Shown here piece after piece: positions 36,561-50,030 of a stretch of 64,000 nucleotides of DNA. The stretch comes from Perilla frutescens. Lineage: Eukaryota; Streptophyta; Magnoliopsida; Lamiales; Lamiaceae. A program made the position numbers and the translations under genes. The notes below the pieces were generated by a model. It had not been told where the DNA came from. It made no database searches and saw only the letters and a program-made list of their open reading frames with translations. Each line of letters opens with the position of its first letter. Position 1 is the stretch's first letter. The DNA is taken from contig BRKX01000018.1 in assembly GCA_026008535.1 (NCBI GenBank), positions 21,026,088-21,090,087 of the forward strand. The letters run 5' to 3'.

Positions 36561-38657
36561 TTCTAAGGACCAGAACTTTGTTTTAGTTCGAAATGCTTGA
36601 AAAGTTTTGGGATTAAAATTAAATTATTGAAATATTCAGTTTCAGATTGTAGAGCCAGACAGTTCTTGAGAATGATGTATAAACAAGGATTAGAATCTTT
36701 TATTTGGGTGTGGGAGAAAATGAAGTTCATAGCAGATCCTGATTGCATTCTAGGGCATAGTATTTTCTGCTGTTAATTGACCTGTCCAATGAAGAACTTT
36801 TCCCTGCGTAGCTTCCCTGATGGCGGTAGATGCCAACTTGGTCTTCCTTAATTTTATCAGAAAAAGAACAAAAGAGGAGAACAATGAATTAATGAAATTC
36901 TTCAGCTAAGATCTACAATGTAGTTTTTTCAGTTGTTTTATTAATTGTCTGACTCAGTTGTTCAGATGGTCTCATGAATGATTGGATGTGTTTTAAGTTG
37001 AAAAAATGTTGGCCTAAATTCTCATTTCCCTCATTAGATTCCTACAATAACGATGTTTGAGTTTTCACTTGGTATTATCTAGTTCGTCTAATGCATTTGA
37101 TACCTTGCAGAGTGCAAATGGATTAGGTTTACAAGCTGTAAGGGGCAGGGATAATTGTGAGGTCTCACTGCAGTTTCCCAGTGAAACTGTCCCAAAATGG
37201 GTAGGCTTTCAGTAATGCTGTTATCTTGCTGTCATTGTTTGCTTCAAATTATTTTTAAATTGCATGTTTGCCCTCCACAGTTTTAGAAAGGGCATCCTGT
37301 AGAATTTGAGGGATTATATAAGGTTTGCTGAAAGTGAGTGTTTTCTGCTCCTGGAAGCATTTTGTCCTGCTTTCTCATTGACACTGTTGTTAAAATTTTT
37401 GAGCAGAAAGATCCCAAAACAGGAGAACTTGAAGGCTTGTCTTTTGATTTCAATCTTTGTGAAGCAGTAGCTACGTGGGAGCAGGTTAGATCCTTTGTGC
37501 TATGCAAAATTTATGAAGAATACTCCTGTGGTTCAGTTCACAGAATAAAACAGCTACCTGTCTAAATATTCAGCTTGTGAAATTTTAATATCATTGCATC
37601 ATTACTAAATAATAAGCATGTATCTTCAAGAAACTCCTTCACTGTCTTTCTTTCTCTAGAAGAATAATCTTCAATTAATAGCTCTTGGATCCATAGAAAT
37701 GGGAACTATTTTGTGTCATAGTTGATTTATGTTTAGTGAGGGACTTTTGCAGGTGCGAAATAGTACTACCGTTCTGACTCGAGAATACATTGATGCTTTG
37801 CCAAATGGATGGAAAGAATATGCTTGGCAGAGGATCAATAAGGGAGTGCTTCTGTAAGTATCTCTGATACATAAGTCCCAAATAGTGTTCATCTCATATA
37901 TAAGTTGCAATCAGCTCATATGTGGAAGCTGTTAAATATCTTGTTTAAATATTGATTATGCCTTGTAAGATTTTATTGAAACCTCTAAAATTCTGAAAAT
38001 ACCATCCTTGTTCTCCTCTACTGCAAGCTCGCTCGTGCAGTTTTATATTTTGTTTCTCTCTTTTTTGAATATATCTGATTCGGAATGTTGAACTGACTTT
38101 CTTAGTGAGCTCATGCAACAGAGTTTTTTTTTTCTTGAAAATACGTTGTACCAAGCTGAGTATAAGTTTGTTTGTTGCTCCTTTTTCATGAATATACTTC
38201 ATGTAATTTACAAATTATAACACTGGCCACTTGCACTAATATCAAATTGAAATAGTTGCTACACGTTATTAACTTCTAGAGTTTATTCAAACTAGTATCT
38301 ATTATCAAATAGTGAATTGACTGGAATATTTGCAGTACGAGTTCAAACAATCAGAAGTCCAAGAAAATACGGGCCTTCTCTAATTCTAACTGGAAGATGT
38401 GAAGGATTTGCGAGAGGAATACCAATAATAAATGGAATGCTAACTTCGTAATTTGTTCCGGCATAAAGTGATCTTTTCAAGGGAGGGAACTTGTATAAGC
38501 ATCTAGCTTGTGCACCATTTTTCATCATTTTTCACCATCTAGCAGGTTTCACATGATGTCATAGAGGTCAATGGGAACATCTAAGACATTCAGTTAATGA
38601 TAATCTGCTTATAGCTAAAAGCAAAAGATTCTTGTTAAATAGTTGATCTTGGTCTGT

Positions 38658-38711
<54 letters not shown>

Positions 38712-40822
38712 ATTTTTTGCTTTTGTCAACTCCTTTATAAGTGTGTACTTTTAGATATCTAATGAAGCTGAATTTTTTGGCTGTGAAAATAACTTCTGGA
38801 TCATCCTTGCTACAAATATATCAACAAAATTCTGTTTTTCTCTGTATAGCACTATATGTGCCAGATTTTAATTTCCTTTGCTGCAGGAATCAATGTGAGA
38901 ATAAAACTCTGTGCTTGGAGAAGCTTTCACGGGTGCTTCCTGACAATCCACCTTATACGCCAAGGCAATTTAGTCGATGTGCTGTCATCGGTAACTCGGG
39001 CGACCTCCTAAAAAACAAGTTTGGAGAAGAAATAGATAGTTATGATGCTGTTGTGAGAGAGAACGGAGCTCCTATCGAGGTTTGTATACTGTGTAGCAGT
39101 CTTATCTAGACTAGCCTTTAACTTGCCTATCAATTTCTTTTTTGTGCAGAATTTTACAGAATATGTGGGCACGAAAAGCACATTTCGCCTTCTCAACAGG
39201 GGCTCTGCAAAAGCTCTTGATAAAGTCGCGGAGTTGTATGGTATGAACACATTTTATGTCTTGTGGGATTAATCTCATGTGCAAGCATACTAATGCCTTT
39301 GTACCTACAGACAAGGGAAAGGAGGTCTTGATTATCAAAACAACAATCCACGATATTATGAACAAGATGATCCGGGTATGTACTTTTTTCCATTCAGTAT
39401 ATTAAATTTTGTTCTACCAAATCAGCATTTTTCTTGTGTCTACGGAGTATGTTCCCCCCATCCAGCAAGTAACTTTTGTTTTCCTTCAAACTCTCATTTT
39501 GAGATTTGTTATTGTAACTTGTAAGCCACTTGGGTTTCCCTTCAAATAGAATTCGTTCAGACATATAAACATGTAAAATTACAGGATTATGAGAACAACA
39601 AAAGCAGTGGCACAATTTGCTCGTGACTGAAGCATTCGCGATAGGTTTCAGTATTAGTGTGCCATATGTCAAAGCTTCATTGCAATACTCTTTTAACTTT
39701 TAAAGTTACCATTTTTTTTTGTAGGAAGTTCCCATACTAAATCCCATTTATCTGATGCTAGGAGCATCCTTTGGTTCAGCTGCAAAAGGCACTGGACTGA
39801 AGGCTCTTGAATTCGCTCTCTCCATTTGTGACACTGTTGATATGTATGGTTTTACTGTTGATCCTGGTTATAAAGAATGGTATGTATATTGGTAAAACTT
39901 AAAAGGTTGCTGAATGAATCACATTTGTTGTATAATGCTTACCTTATCATGGACCCTTAATTTCATCTCAGGACTAGATATTTTTCAGAGTCTCGACAAG
40001 GGCATACCCCTCTGCAGGGTCGGGCTTACTATCAAATGATGGAATGTCTTGGAGTAAGTCTTGTTGATAGATAATGGATGATCATCATATTTATCTTCTG
40101 TGTAATTATTTTCACTCAACTGAAAGTAGTTAGTTTACATGCATACCTCACTCAGTTTGAGTACTAAATTTTGTACTTATGTTCTAACAGCTTATCAAAA
40201 TCCACTCTCCAATGCGGGCTGATCCAAATCGGATTGTGAAGTGGGTACCAAGCCGCAGCTTGATTACAGCAGCCCGAATTGCATCAGAGAAGTTGTTGAG
40301 GTAATCTTTAGTTGTTTCTGGTAACCATACTATAGATATCTTCATTGATTACAGTTAGAATGAAACGCTCCTCACTGTTTAGCTCTTTCCTCTTCGCTGC
40401 CTCTAATGCTTTGACAGGCACCCTTCCTTAAATATCCTAAGCAATTGCAATAATCGGGGGTTCACATACATTTCTGTGTATAAATATGATAGTTCATTCT
40501 GAGGCCTGCAGTCTACTCTTCTTCTTGCACTCTGGATGTTGTCTTGTTTATAAGTTTCATCTGATTAATTTGCACGATAAAATGGTGTACTGTCAAGTCA
40601 TATCACAAACTCTATTTGTCTGGTAGGAGAGTTGGAGCTGGATCTTCAGATCCCTTAGCCACATGTTCTATCATTGCAAAGCAACTGAAAGGCAAGTCAG
40701 CACGAGTATCGGGCTCTAGAAAAGCTGCTGTCGATCATCAAAAATATGTGGGAGGTACGACAATGTATCCGTTGGAACACCATCCGGGACATGGCCTGCT
40801 CTGCACAGTTCCTTCCAGATAA
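36105..40822 (+). CDS. SIA2: Sialyltransferase-like protein (GT29 family), 12 exons, 440 aa
   Basis: Exons are 36105-36192, 36290-36363, 37111-37200, 37407-37484, 37753-37853, 38887-39079, 39150-39240, 39311-39375, 39725-39879, 39972-40053, 40191-40300 and 40627-40822, all GT-AG and in frame. The N-terminus (MRLLQLAFLVALASGIGALL) is a type II Golgi signal anchor. The large sialylmotif is in RCAVIGNSGDLLKNKFG and the small sialylmotif around YLMLGASFGSAAKGTG and DMYGF. Late conserved His and Tyr residues are in RQGHTPLQGRAYYQMM. Plants make little or no sialic acid, and the plant members are thought to act in the Golgi, possibly on Kdo-like sugars of pectin; the Arabidopsis relative SIA1/MGP2 is needed for pollen tube growth. 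Assignment to the SIA2 branch is by overall similarity. The gene looks intact. Confidence 0.9.
38660..38706. repeat. (TA)n microsatellite in intron 5 of the SIA2-like gene
   Basis: A TA run of about 47 bases. A similar AT run lies at 36520-36558 in intron 2. Confidence 0.95.
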
Positions 40823-43042
40823 AAACTTATAAGAGAATTACACAACTTCCGGATTGATAGATGAGAAACATGGTCATTCTTTTTTGTAGTAGTTGCAATG
40901 ATCTCTGTTCTATTCTGTGATGGTGTAAATCCCAACCTTTTAGTGCCTGAGACGCAATTTTCCCTGCTAACATATTTTTGAATACATGGAATAGTGATTC
41001 ATCTTTTGTACTTTTGAAAGTATAGTCATTTTTGTCTGACGGTGTGATTAATAGCATACAAAAAGTATTGGGGCTGGAAATTCAAATCAATAACTCGGCC
41101 CTAGACTTATAATGGTTCGTTAAAAGCTCATTTGAGCGTGGTTTCCATGGACATATTTTGTATATGTTAAGATTTGAAGTTTGGCTCGATAAATTAAATG
41201 GAGCAAAGAAGTGTAAATTACCAAACAATTTAAACATGATTTGTGTTTTGCTTGATTAAAGCTCATTCGACTTCGATTCGGAAGGTAATCAAACTTAATT
41301 TTTAAAATTTAATATTCTTTAAAACAAGCTTGAACAGGTATATGTCTGGTTCAACTCAACTAGTTTGGAGTCTAACGTGTGATATCAATACTCTATCTCG
41401 ATGAAAAAAATTAATGTACTTGTGTCTAGGTGATCAACCAACAAAATAAACTATCTATATGTGAAAAGTTTTTATAAATAAGTTTCCAAAAATGCACAGT
41501 TCGTGCCCTTTAAAATCCTAAATAAAAACAATAAATAAATTTAGTATTTATCCTAAATCGGAAACCAACTTATGAAATATCTAAACCGTAAATTTCAGCA
41601 TAACTGAATTGAATAAATTTAAGATTTTTTGCCCCTACATGCAATCCAACGAAATCATTTTATTATACTGCATTATTGCACTGCTGAATAAAACCGATCA
41701 TTTTCGGAATAATATCAAATTCATTCACCAAAAAGTTGAATGGGGCTTACCTATGATTCTTAATTTATTATCAATCAACATTCTTTTGTTTTGACCACAA
41801 AAAGAAGTAGACAACGTGACTTCCCCAAAAAGAAACCTTCTAAAAAGATCAATTTTTAAAAGATAAATCGCTTCTGCATGCCTAGAAATTGTAAATCACG
41901 AAATGTGTTCCAAAATTCATAGAGATTTATCATGAATTAACGATATATGAATTATTATGATTATTTATTTATTATTTAAGTCTCTAATAATTACATATTC
42001 TAATTGAATGAGGGCTCATCATAACTTCCTCGTAACTCCTGATACACTGTACACTACAAAAATTTCTTACTACTTTAATTTGGGGATTATTGATTTTATT
42101 TTATTTCTGCACAAATTCATAATTTTACAAAATTATGATTTATTGAGTTTAATCATAATTTTAGCAATTAGTTTCATTTTGGTCAATTTGCCAAAAGGAA
42201 AAAACGTATAGATTCATTAATTGTGGATAGCAGATTAATTATTTGGTGTTATTCACGTAATCATTATAATTTATATCATGAATGAGTCGAGCCTGATCGA
42301 GTATTATCAAGTTCAAATTTGAATCAAGTATTATTATCAAGTTAAAACTTTTGAATCATTTATGATCTAGTCAGAACTTGAGTTTAACATAGAGAATGCA
42401 TTCAAGGATCATGAGATTAATCAAATATGAATGGAAATAGAAAATACATTTAAATTTAAATGTTCATTATATTTATTTAAAAATAGTTCGTTTTATTCTA
42501 AAAATAAAAGTTCTTTATTTCCTTTAATTAAATAATAAAATATATTTATCATTAATTAAAGTATAAATAACACACATTAAAAATTTAACAGTTTGGATAT
42601 AACTCAGTGATTTATTACATTCTTGTTATAAATAAACAGAAAATGAAGTTCAGGTAGCTTAGGGGAATTTGTCCATAAATTAAAGGTTAAATTACTTGGT
42701 GATAAAGTAAACATAGAATAATGAAGTGTTTGTAATTGGGTGGTATATTACAGGATGGATCCAAGAATATTGTGTTTATATATGAGTGATAAATCGGAAT
42801 CAAATATGGTATGATATTAATGAAAAATTTATATATGGAAATGGACGTGTTTAGACGATTTGACTGACATTATATATGTATGCACACGCACGCATCCACT
42901 CAATTACCGTTGGCCGGCGGCTTCTTGCGTTCTTCTCATCTCATCCCACCGCCTCAATTTATTGTTGTTTCTATCCTTATTAAACTTTCTGAATTATTCA
43001 ACTTTGTGCGCACAGAAAAACGCCGGCGCCCAGCCGAGAGTA
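40823..43042. other. SIA2-like 3' UTR and intergenic DNA up to the SAM gene
   Basis: Probably 3' UTR to about 41050, then AT-rich DNA with no supported gene. The 5' UTR of the SAM-domain gene probably starts around 42880. Confidence 0.5.
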
Positions 43043-43912
43043 ATGCAGGCCAACGGCGGAGACACGGCGGCCGCACCGCAGGAGAACGCGAAGCGGATGC
43101 GGCGGCCGAGCGTGAGGTTGCACCAGCCTTATTACGAAAACCCCGGCCACCGCAAGCTGCAGCAGCAATGGAACCCTAAGAAAGGCGCGACGCCACCCAG
43201 AAAGCCTCGAACCGCCAAAACCGCTCATTCAAAACATATCAAGAATGGCGTCGCAAATGAGCGGGCCAAGAGTGAAGGAAGGGGGGGCTTCGATTTGGAC
43301 GACGATGTGGCCATCGGGAATTGGAGGAATTTCAGTGCTACTAATGGGGATATAGATTTCAAGAGGAAGAGAGTTAGGTCATCCAATTCGAAGAATGCGA
43401 AATCTCGGAGAAATGGGGATCAAGAAATTGGGAATTTTCCATTTTCTAGTGCCGGCGAGAGTGGTGAACAAGAAGAACAACAAGAAGATGAGGATTTGGG
43501 TGGTAACACGAGGATTAATAGCAATTTAGTAGTAGAGGATTCTAATCCGTCTAGCCCAAATCACTCTTTTGGTGATGATGATAATGGGAATCGCAAATTG
43601 AGTGATGATAACAACAATGTGGAGGGGAATCAGGTCCGGAAGCAGAGGAGTTTGAGGGATAATCGGCATTCCAATGAAATGCGACGAGAGTTGATGACCC
43701 CCGAAGTAGACAGGGATAGTAGTGGTGTGAGGATGTGGTTGAATGATTTGGGATTAGGAAAATATGCAGCGCTGTTTCAGATTCATGGGGTGGATGATGA
43801 GGTCTTGCCGTTATTGACTCTTGAAGATCTCAAGGATATGGGGATTACTGAGGTTGGGGTGCGGAGGAAGATGTATTCTTCCATCCAGAAGCTCGATAGA
43901 TGGTTCCAGTGA
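43043..43912 (+). CDS. SAM-domain protein, single exon, 289 aa
   Basis: I chose the ATG at 43043 (MQANGGDTAAAPQE) because from there the protein has the composition of plant SAM-domain proteins, whereas the frame upstream to 42860 reads like untranslated leader with a chance hydrophobic run. The first two thirds are basic, Asn/Ser/Asp-rich and probably disordered, with RRPSVRLHQPYYENPG near the N-terminus and a KRKRVRS basic cluster suggesting nuclear location. Residues about 228-286 form a sterile alpha motif (VRMWLNDLGLGKYAALF, VDDEVLPLLTLEDLKDMGI, GVRRKMYSSIQKL). SAM domains mediate protein oligomers or RNA binding. The specific role in plants is not known to me. No lesions are seen. Confidence 0.88.
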   Translation: MQANGGDTAAAPQENAKRMRRPSVRLHQPYYENPGHRKLQQQWNPKKGATPPRKPRTAKTAHSKHIKNGVANERAKSEGRGGFDLDDDVAIGNWRNFSATNGDIDFKRKRVRSSNSKNAKSRRNGDQEIGNFPFSSAGESGEQEEQQEDEDLGGNTRINSNLVVEDSNPSSPNHSFGDDDNGNRKLSDDNNNVEGNQVRKQRSLRDNRHSNEMRRELMTPEVDRDSSGVRMWLNDLGLGKYAALFQIHGVDDEVLPLLTLEDLKDMGITEVGVRRKMYSSIQKLDRWFQ

Positions 43913-45637
43913 GTTTTCTTGAGGGCAAGACTTGATTTTGGATGCTGATTTGGCCGAAAATCCTAGTGCATACATGAATTCGGTTTACATATGTAGTTTT
44001 AGGTTTTGTTTAATTAGTCTTCTTGCAGCTTTAGTTTGATAATCGTGGTACTTTTTGCACAGATGCTCTGGTGGTTTGTTGATCATATCATAACATAACC
44101 TCCTAGAGGTATATTTTTGCTCTAAATGTGGTAGTCATTATCTAATGATGCAGCTGTAGCTATACAATGTTAATAACAACTTTTTGGATCTGTTTTCAAA
44201 TGATAAGAGTCTTGGTGCCATTGAGAATAGTTAGTGTCCTGTGTCCCTTATGATGATTATTATTATCCTGTTGTAAATCTTTCAATTTTTTGAGTAAGTT
44301 TTGTTTTTTGTGTTGGTATAATTGGTGGAACTTTGATCTAACCTTACCTTGTGAAACTCAGTACATGCCTTGTTTGCCTTTTCTTTGTTAGGTGTTCATA
44401 TGCCATTTATGTGATGCTGTATTATTAATCAGAGATTGGCTATTAGGAAGTATTCGTCTTGTAAAACTTAGAGGCAATAGTTCGCTAATCTACTGCTGAA
44501 AGACACTAAGCATAGATATTAGGCCACAACTTGTTTATTTTCAAGATTGGTTCTTTAGTTATAGCCTCTTAAGGAGAACATAGTTAGGTGGCAATATGTC
44601 CCAATAGAATGTGTCGGGGATCGATTTATTTTGATTCCCCTCATAGGTTTTTGATGACCTCCGAGACTGATTGATTGCTTTGGCATTCTTCCTTAGTTCT
44701 GTTATCTCTCTGTATTATTAATTTAATTTCTAGTTTTGATCTGCTGTTATATACAAATGAGGAGCCATTTTAGTTTCAGGATTGGGGTGGTTGAAGTTAA
44801 TGAGTACGTAGTAGATCTCGTCTTCTATCTGAAATATCATAGCAAATAAACTTAATACTTCTCCACTAGATGCATGGTTATAGAGCCAGAATGGATCAAA
44901 AAGTAAGATTAGTGAGGATTTAGTACTTGGAATAGCTTGAAACATTCTAGAACAATTAACATGGGAGTTTGATATGATTGATTAGGAGAGCAGTTTCTAA
45001 TAGTCAATGTAGCATAGAATTGATGGTTTGATTCTTGTTGTGATGATTATACGTGCATGCAGAAGCTGGGATTGTTTCAATTGGATATTCACCTCGGTCT
45101 CTTTCGAATTTCGTCTCAAATTATATCTTTTTATTGCATTGTCTTTTCTATTTCTTGAGTTTCATTTACAAGATTTTTTGGCCTATTGATTTTTTATTGT
45201 GTGGCCTGAATCCTCAAACTTCTATTTTGTCACTGCTAGAGACGTTTTATATAGTTTTTTAGTGCATGTAATTCACGCTTGAATGGTGTTTTTACCTTTT
45301 GCCTGTTTGTTTATAAAAATAGTTTTGTTTAATATCGAATTCTAAAGATTGATTGTTTTATTCTACCTTGTTATTATTTTTTGTTTTCAAATAAAATGAG
45401 TTCCAAACATGTACATTCTAAGATTACTTCTTCAACAGTATACTGGAAGTATATGTAGATTTTTTATAGATATTAAAACATAGATTAACCAGGGTGAAAA
45501 TTATATCTGACAAGAAGCAAAGTTAGACTTCAGCTGTGTGTATAGGAGTACATGTCTTTATTTCCCACTTTAGGAGTTGAAGATATGAGGTCATGCTTGA
45601 CTTCGAAAATGAAGTTCGTGATAGAACTCATACTCAA

Positions 45638-45676
<39 letters not shown>

Positions 45677-46389
45677 GGTCCATTTCTGCCCACTATTTTT
45701 TTTATTTTATTTTTTTGCCTTAGACCTCGAGATTTGGGACTTTTTGAGTATTGGTTGTGATTCTGGCATCATTTTGATAAAAGTCTAAATGTATAATAAT
45801 AGGCAAAATACTTGATAAAATCTGCACAAGAAACTTTAGAATTTTCATTAAAATCTTCGGGGAAAAAAAAGAACCTTACAACGAAGGAAGGATGAAACTG
45901 CTAATCAATTTTAAATTTGTCGATGAAAGTTTCAGGAAAAAGTCCTGGGAACCATGACATTGATCGGAAAGCCCCATCATGTTCAATGTATTTTGGCGGG
46001 AGAAGAGAAATTAGGGCAATTTGTGCTGCTACTAAAACTGCCACCTTTTTTATCCTACAACAAGACAAAAATGTTGCCCCTAATAATAGTAATAGTTTCG
46101 GAATCAATTTTTAACATTTTGTGACAGTAAAGTCTGCATATGATAATACTTGGTAGCTAGGAATAGGATGATGTTCATTTTGAGGCCTGTGCCAGTTTCC
46201 ACTTTCCACCCACAAATACATACAATTGGAAGTCTCATAACATTTACAATTGCAAGAATATATATATATATATATATAATCCCAAAATTGGGAGCTATTT
46301 TTCACAACACCAGTTTTATAAATTACAAGTTTCTATGTGCAAAACTAAGATGGCTAAGATATAAACCTCCTTCAATCTCTATCTTCAGT
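43913..46389. other. SAM gene 3' UTR and convergent intergenic DNA
   Basis: No supported gene is present. An ATT/TTA trinucleotide run lies at 45638-45675. The SAM gene and the LCB2 locus converge on this interval. Confidence 0.5.
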
Positions 46390-49300
46390 CTAGTCTAGCT
46401 TAAGTTGGTGTTTCTTCGGCTCCGCGGAAAGTATTTAACACCCACCATATCCCCTACTGCGCTAATAACCTGAGAGAGTATCATATTTATCCCATGCCAG
46501 ATTAGATATTGATCAGCTGAGTAAAGAAAGCTTGAAAAAACAAGAGAGTAAGAAGACTAACCTCTAAACCTTTAAGAAGATCTTCTCTAGAATGAGCAGC
46601 AGATATGCAAATGCGAGCACGAGCCAACAATAATGGGGTCGCTGGAAAAGCAACCATCACCACCGCAACCTATTTTTGCATTATCCAAGATCATCAAAAT
46701 GAAACACAAGCATCAAGGAAAATATACTCCTCAGAATCAGAATGGAATGCACACATCATGATTCATGAAAGAAGGCTTACATTCCGTTTGAGGCACTCTT
46801 GTGAGAAAGCAGGAATTTTAGCAGGATTATAGAGCATTATTGGCATTTCAGGGGAGTCGTTATCACCTAGAACCTCAAATCCCATTTTCTGCAATTCAGA
46901 TCTGAAAAGGTTGCTGTTTTCACGAATCCTCGCTAGTTTCTGAGCCCCTATGATGACAATATGCGCCGAGTGTGGGTAAAACTCTCAGAAGACACGTGAA
47001 ATTGAAACCAAAGAACAGAAAAGTCTTAACCTCTGCTAGAACCATCTTCTCCAAGAACACCTTTGATGGAAGAAATAATTTGCTGGGCAGCTGGTGGTGA
47101 TATTGACGTGGCATAAAGATGAGCAGGGCATGTGTATTGCAGGTATTGAATAAGTTCCTGGAGGGAGAAAACAAAATAAATGTATGTCACAATACAGCAG
47201 TGAGAGATTTAAGAAATAAACAGAGTTCTCTATGTTGTTAGCATGGCATGTAAAACAAAGTAAATAGCCTATGCATGCAGACTGCAGATCTCCACTAAGT
47301 TGCAAATAAAGATACATCATGCAAACATTACTCTCGGCAAATAAATGCTCTCTCTATTCATGCCAATCATTTTGTACTATCTATGAGTAATCATGTCATT
47401 TTCCAGCAAATTTTGCCTACTAGCGTAATTAAATGTCAGAAAATGAGGAAATACAGCCTAACAGCTTTGTACTATCATAAATTGTTCTATATGAAATATT
47501 TCAAAGACTGATAAAAGATTACTCATGAGATGTACCTTCGATCCTGCAATATAACCACCGCATGATCCAAATGATTTAGTGAAAGTTCCCATCATTATAT
47601 CAACATCAGCAGTATCAACTCCTAGGAGTTCGCAAACACCTCTTCCACTTTTCCCAACAGCTCCAATGCTATGAGCCTCATCTAGATAAACATAAGCCTG
47701 TTGAAAGAGTAAAGCGGATAAAATTTGGAGCTCATGAAAGAACCAGAGGACAGGACAAAAAAAAAAATGTTCCAAAATTGTAAACTAGCAGTCACGGAAA
47801 GCTGATCTCAAAGTTTTGTTCTTGAAATAATAAGTACACCTGGCAGTTATGTGTATTTATCCATATTAATCAGACTCTAGATAAAGAGGCTAGTCAAAGA
47901 CGACCCAAAAAACCTCTGAACCGGAATAATGCAAAAACTGTTTAAAAAGTTCCCATACCAATTAAGCTGTTTCTTTCCATAAAGAAAACAATGGAGAATG
48001 CTAGCAATTAGCAACCATACAGGTAGCAATCTCTTGTATTGATATCTACCTTGCATTTCTTGCAGATGGAAACAATTTCAGGGAGCTTGCACAGTTCCCC
48101 TTCCATACTATAGATTCCCTCCACCACAACAATTATCTTTTTCCAGGGTCTGTGTGTTCTGGGCTGTCCATCTGCAATTTGCTCCCTCAGAACATTCTCC
48201 AAATGGGAAGGTGCTGCAGAGGGAATATTTAAACGAATAATAATGATGGCATAAAGGGGGGGGGGGGGGGGGCAAAAAATGATTAAGATCAATTATCTAA
48301 TCATTAAGGAGGGTGGGGTGGTGGGGTGGGGGGTGGGAGGGGGGGGGAGAGAGAGAGAGAGAGAGAGCACTTAAAACTTACTGTTATGCTGAAAAACTCA
48401 AACAGTGGCCCCAGATCCACGAGCACCATTGACTATGGAGTTATGGTTCAGAGAATCACTAATGATCAGACCTCCCTGAAAAATGCCCAAAGTAAGGACT
48501 GCACAAAATTGCAAAACATCAAAGTCCATCTATCCAACTAATTCACTGTACCTTTCCAATTAATACAGGAAGAATAGCTGAATTTGTTACATAACCCATC
48601 CCAAACACAATAGCAATTGCTTTTCCCACAAAATCAGCAGCACATTCCTCCAATTCAGCATGCAATTTAGTTGTACCTGTTCATAGAGTTTCTTTCATCA
48701 AGACTACACATAAGCAGATACATGCCTCAGGGTAGCAACATCATGAGGAAAGACATTTACCTCCATCAACCCGAGTACTGCAGGTGCCTGGGGAATATTC
48801 CTTCAGGGACTCAATCACATGAGGTGTGCAGAATTCATCTGCTGCAGCAAATCCTAGATAGTTATATGATCCCAAGTTCAGGCACCTATTGACTCTTGTG
48901 GTTCGCCTACAGGAAATACCGTTAAAAGAGTAAGGGTTGTATTCAGAAGTGGGGTCTTTGCTAAAGCATTAAGGTCCTGAATTCATACGGAATCTGAAAC
49001 TTTCCAATCTAGCTGCATATTTGGCCCCTCATAGTACCAAAGCATACAATTCAGAATATAATTTATAATTAAGAGTCGTTGACTTCAGCTGGCAATTAGC
49101 GGGAAAGAACAGAAACATCAAAAAGCATTGATTGTAAACTTAAAGCAAGATACCTTATGCAAAATAAAAACTTGGAGTTAGATACTCGCTTCAGTTTTTT
49201 GTTATTATCAATGGAAACACGCTCCACCACATCAAACCAAGCATCTGGAGGGCTTGAAATTGGTCGGTTAAAGCAATCCTGTAAATCACATGGTCTTTTA

Positions 49301-50030
49301 TAAAGCAAATTCCGTAGAATATTATAAAACTCCACATAGCAAAAACTATGCATGTTCATGTTCAACCACTATTTCTAATTAATGGGATCCAGACTTTGGG
49401 GCATCTTTTAAAGATTCATAGTTCCTATTTCTTTTCTATACTTCGCTATCCAGCTATAAAAGAATCAACTTTACACACACAGGCAACCATTTTAACTTCA
49501 ATAGAAACAAGTCAATTCCCGAATGTAATATGAAATTTACTAAGAACACGAAAGTGAGCCATATTGACATGAAATGCAGAAAATGGCATCCATTCATAAA
49601 TTACACCACACCTTGAACATAGATCAACTCAAAACTAATCAAAATAAGACACAAATGCGGATAACAAAGCTAATACATATACTTGTAAAATACGAACCTG
49701 AATTCTCAAATACAACCGACGAATGTAGAAATCCTCAAGCCCCAAACAGATCGGAGCATAGCCCTTTCATATCAGAAAAACAGGCCAAAAACAAATTAAT
49801 TTCCCAAATTCAGATACATATAGTTTCAATCAATGCACGCAAAAAGAAAAGAAAAAAAAAAAAGAAAGCGCATTTTTGCGTGGCAAGCGCTTACCTCAAG
49901 TCCTCAAGGCTGCTATGCGACCACCAATCAAAAATCTTGCAGAAAAAAAATCACGGAGGTGGCCGAAAGCGAAGAGGAGGCCATAGCTGAAGTAGGTGGT
50001 CAAGGCGGTGAGATGGGGGATTGTGATCAT
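46390..50030 (-). pseudogene. LCB2: Serine palmitoyltransferase LCB2 subunit gene with disabling lesions, 12 exons
   Basis: Exons on the minus strand are 50030-49895, 49763-49698, 49278-49190, 48906-48761, 48676-48552, 48475-48382, 48213-48050, 47697-47536, 47157-47031, 46947-46781, 46669-46562 and 46469-46390. The product family condenses serine and palmitoyl-CoA in the ER, the first step of sphingolipid synthesis. Its pyridoxal-phosphate lysine motif is intact (GTFTKSFGSCGGYIAG, exon 8), as is YLDEAHSIGAVG. Lesions seen: a T-run frameshift in exon 1 (rest of exon out of frame), an apparent 8-base duplication at the exon 1 donor (GACTTGAG), a TGA at 48398-48400 in exon 6 where the family has Arg (CGA to TGA), a one-base loss in exon 12 near 46422-46428 shifting the C-terminus, and a GC donor after exon 3 (49189-49188). 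The pattern fits a recent pseudogene retaining all introns. Several assembly errors are the alternative. Confidence 0.85.
48253..48366. repeat. G homopolymers and (GA)n in LCB2 intron 6
   Basis: A pure G run at about 48258-48272 is followed by a G/T-rich stretch and GAGAGA repeats to 48366. These tracts are prone to assembly error and to G-quadruplex formation. Confidence 0.85.

Noticed and set aside
42860..43042. In-frame N-terminal extension of the SAM-domain protein with a hydrophobic run
   Set aside because: The composition is leader-like and the following ATG at 43043 gives the normal start of the family; the hydrophobic stretch is probably chance translation of the 5' UTR.
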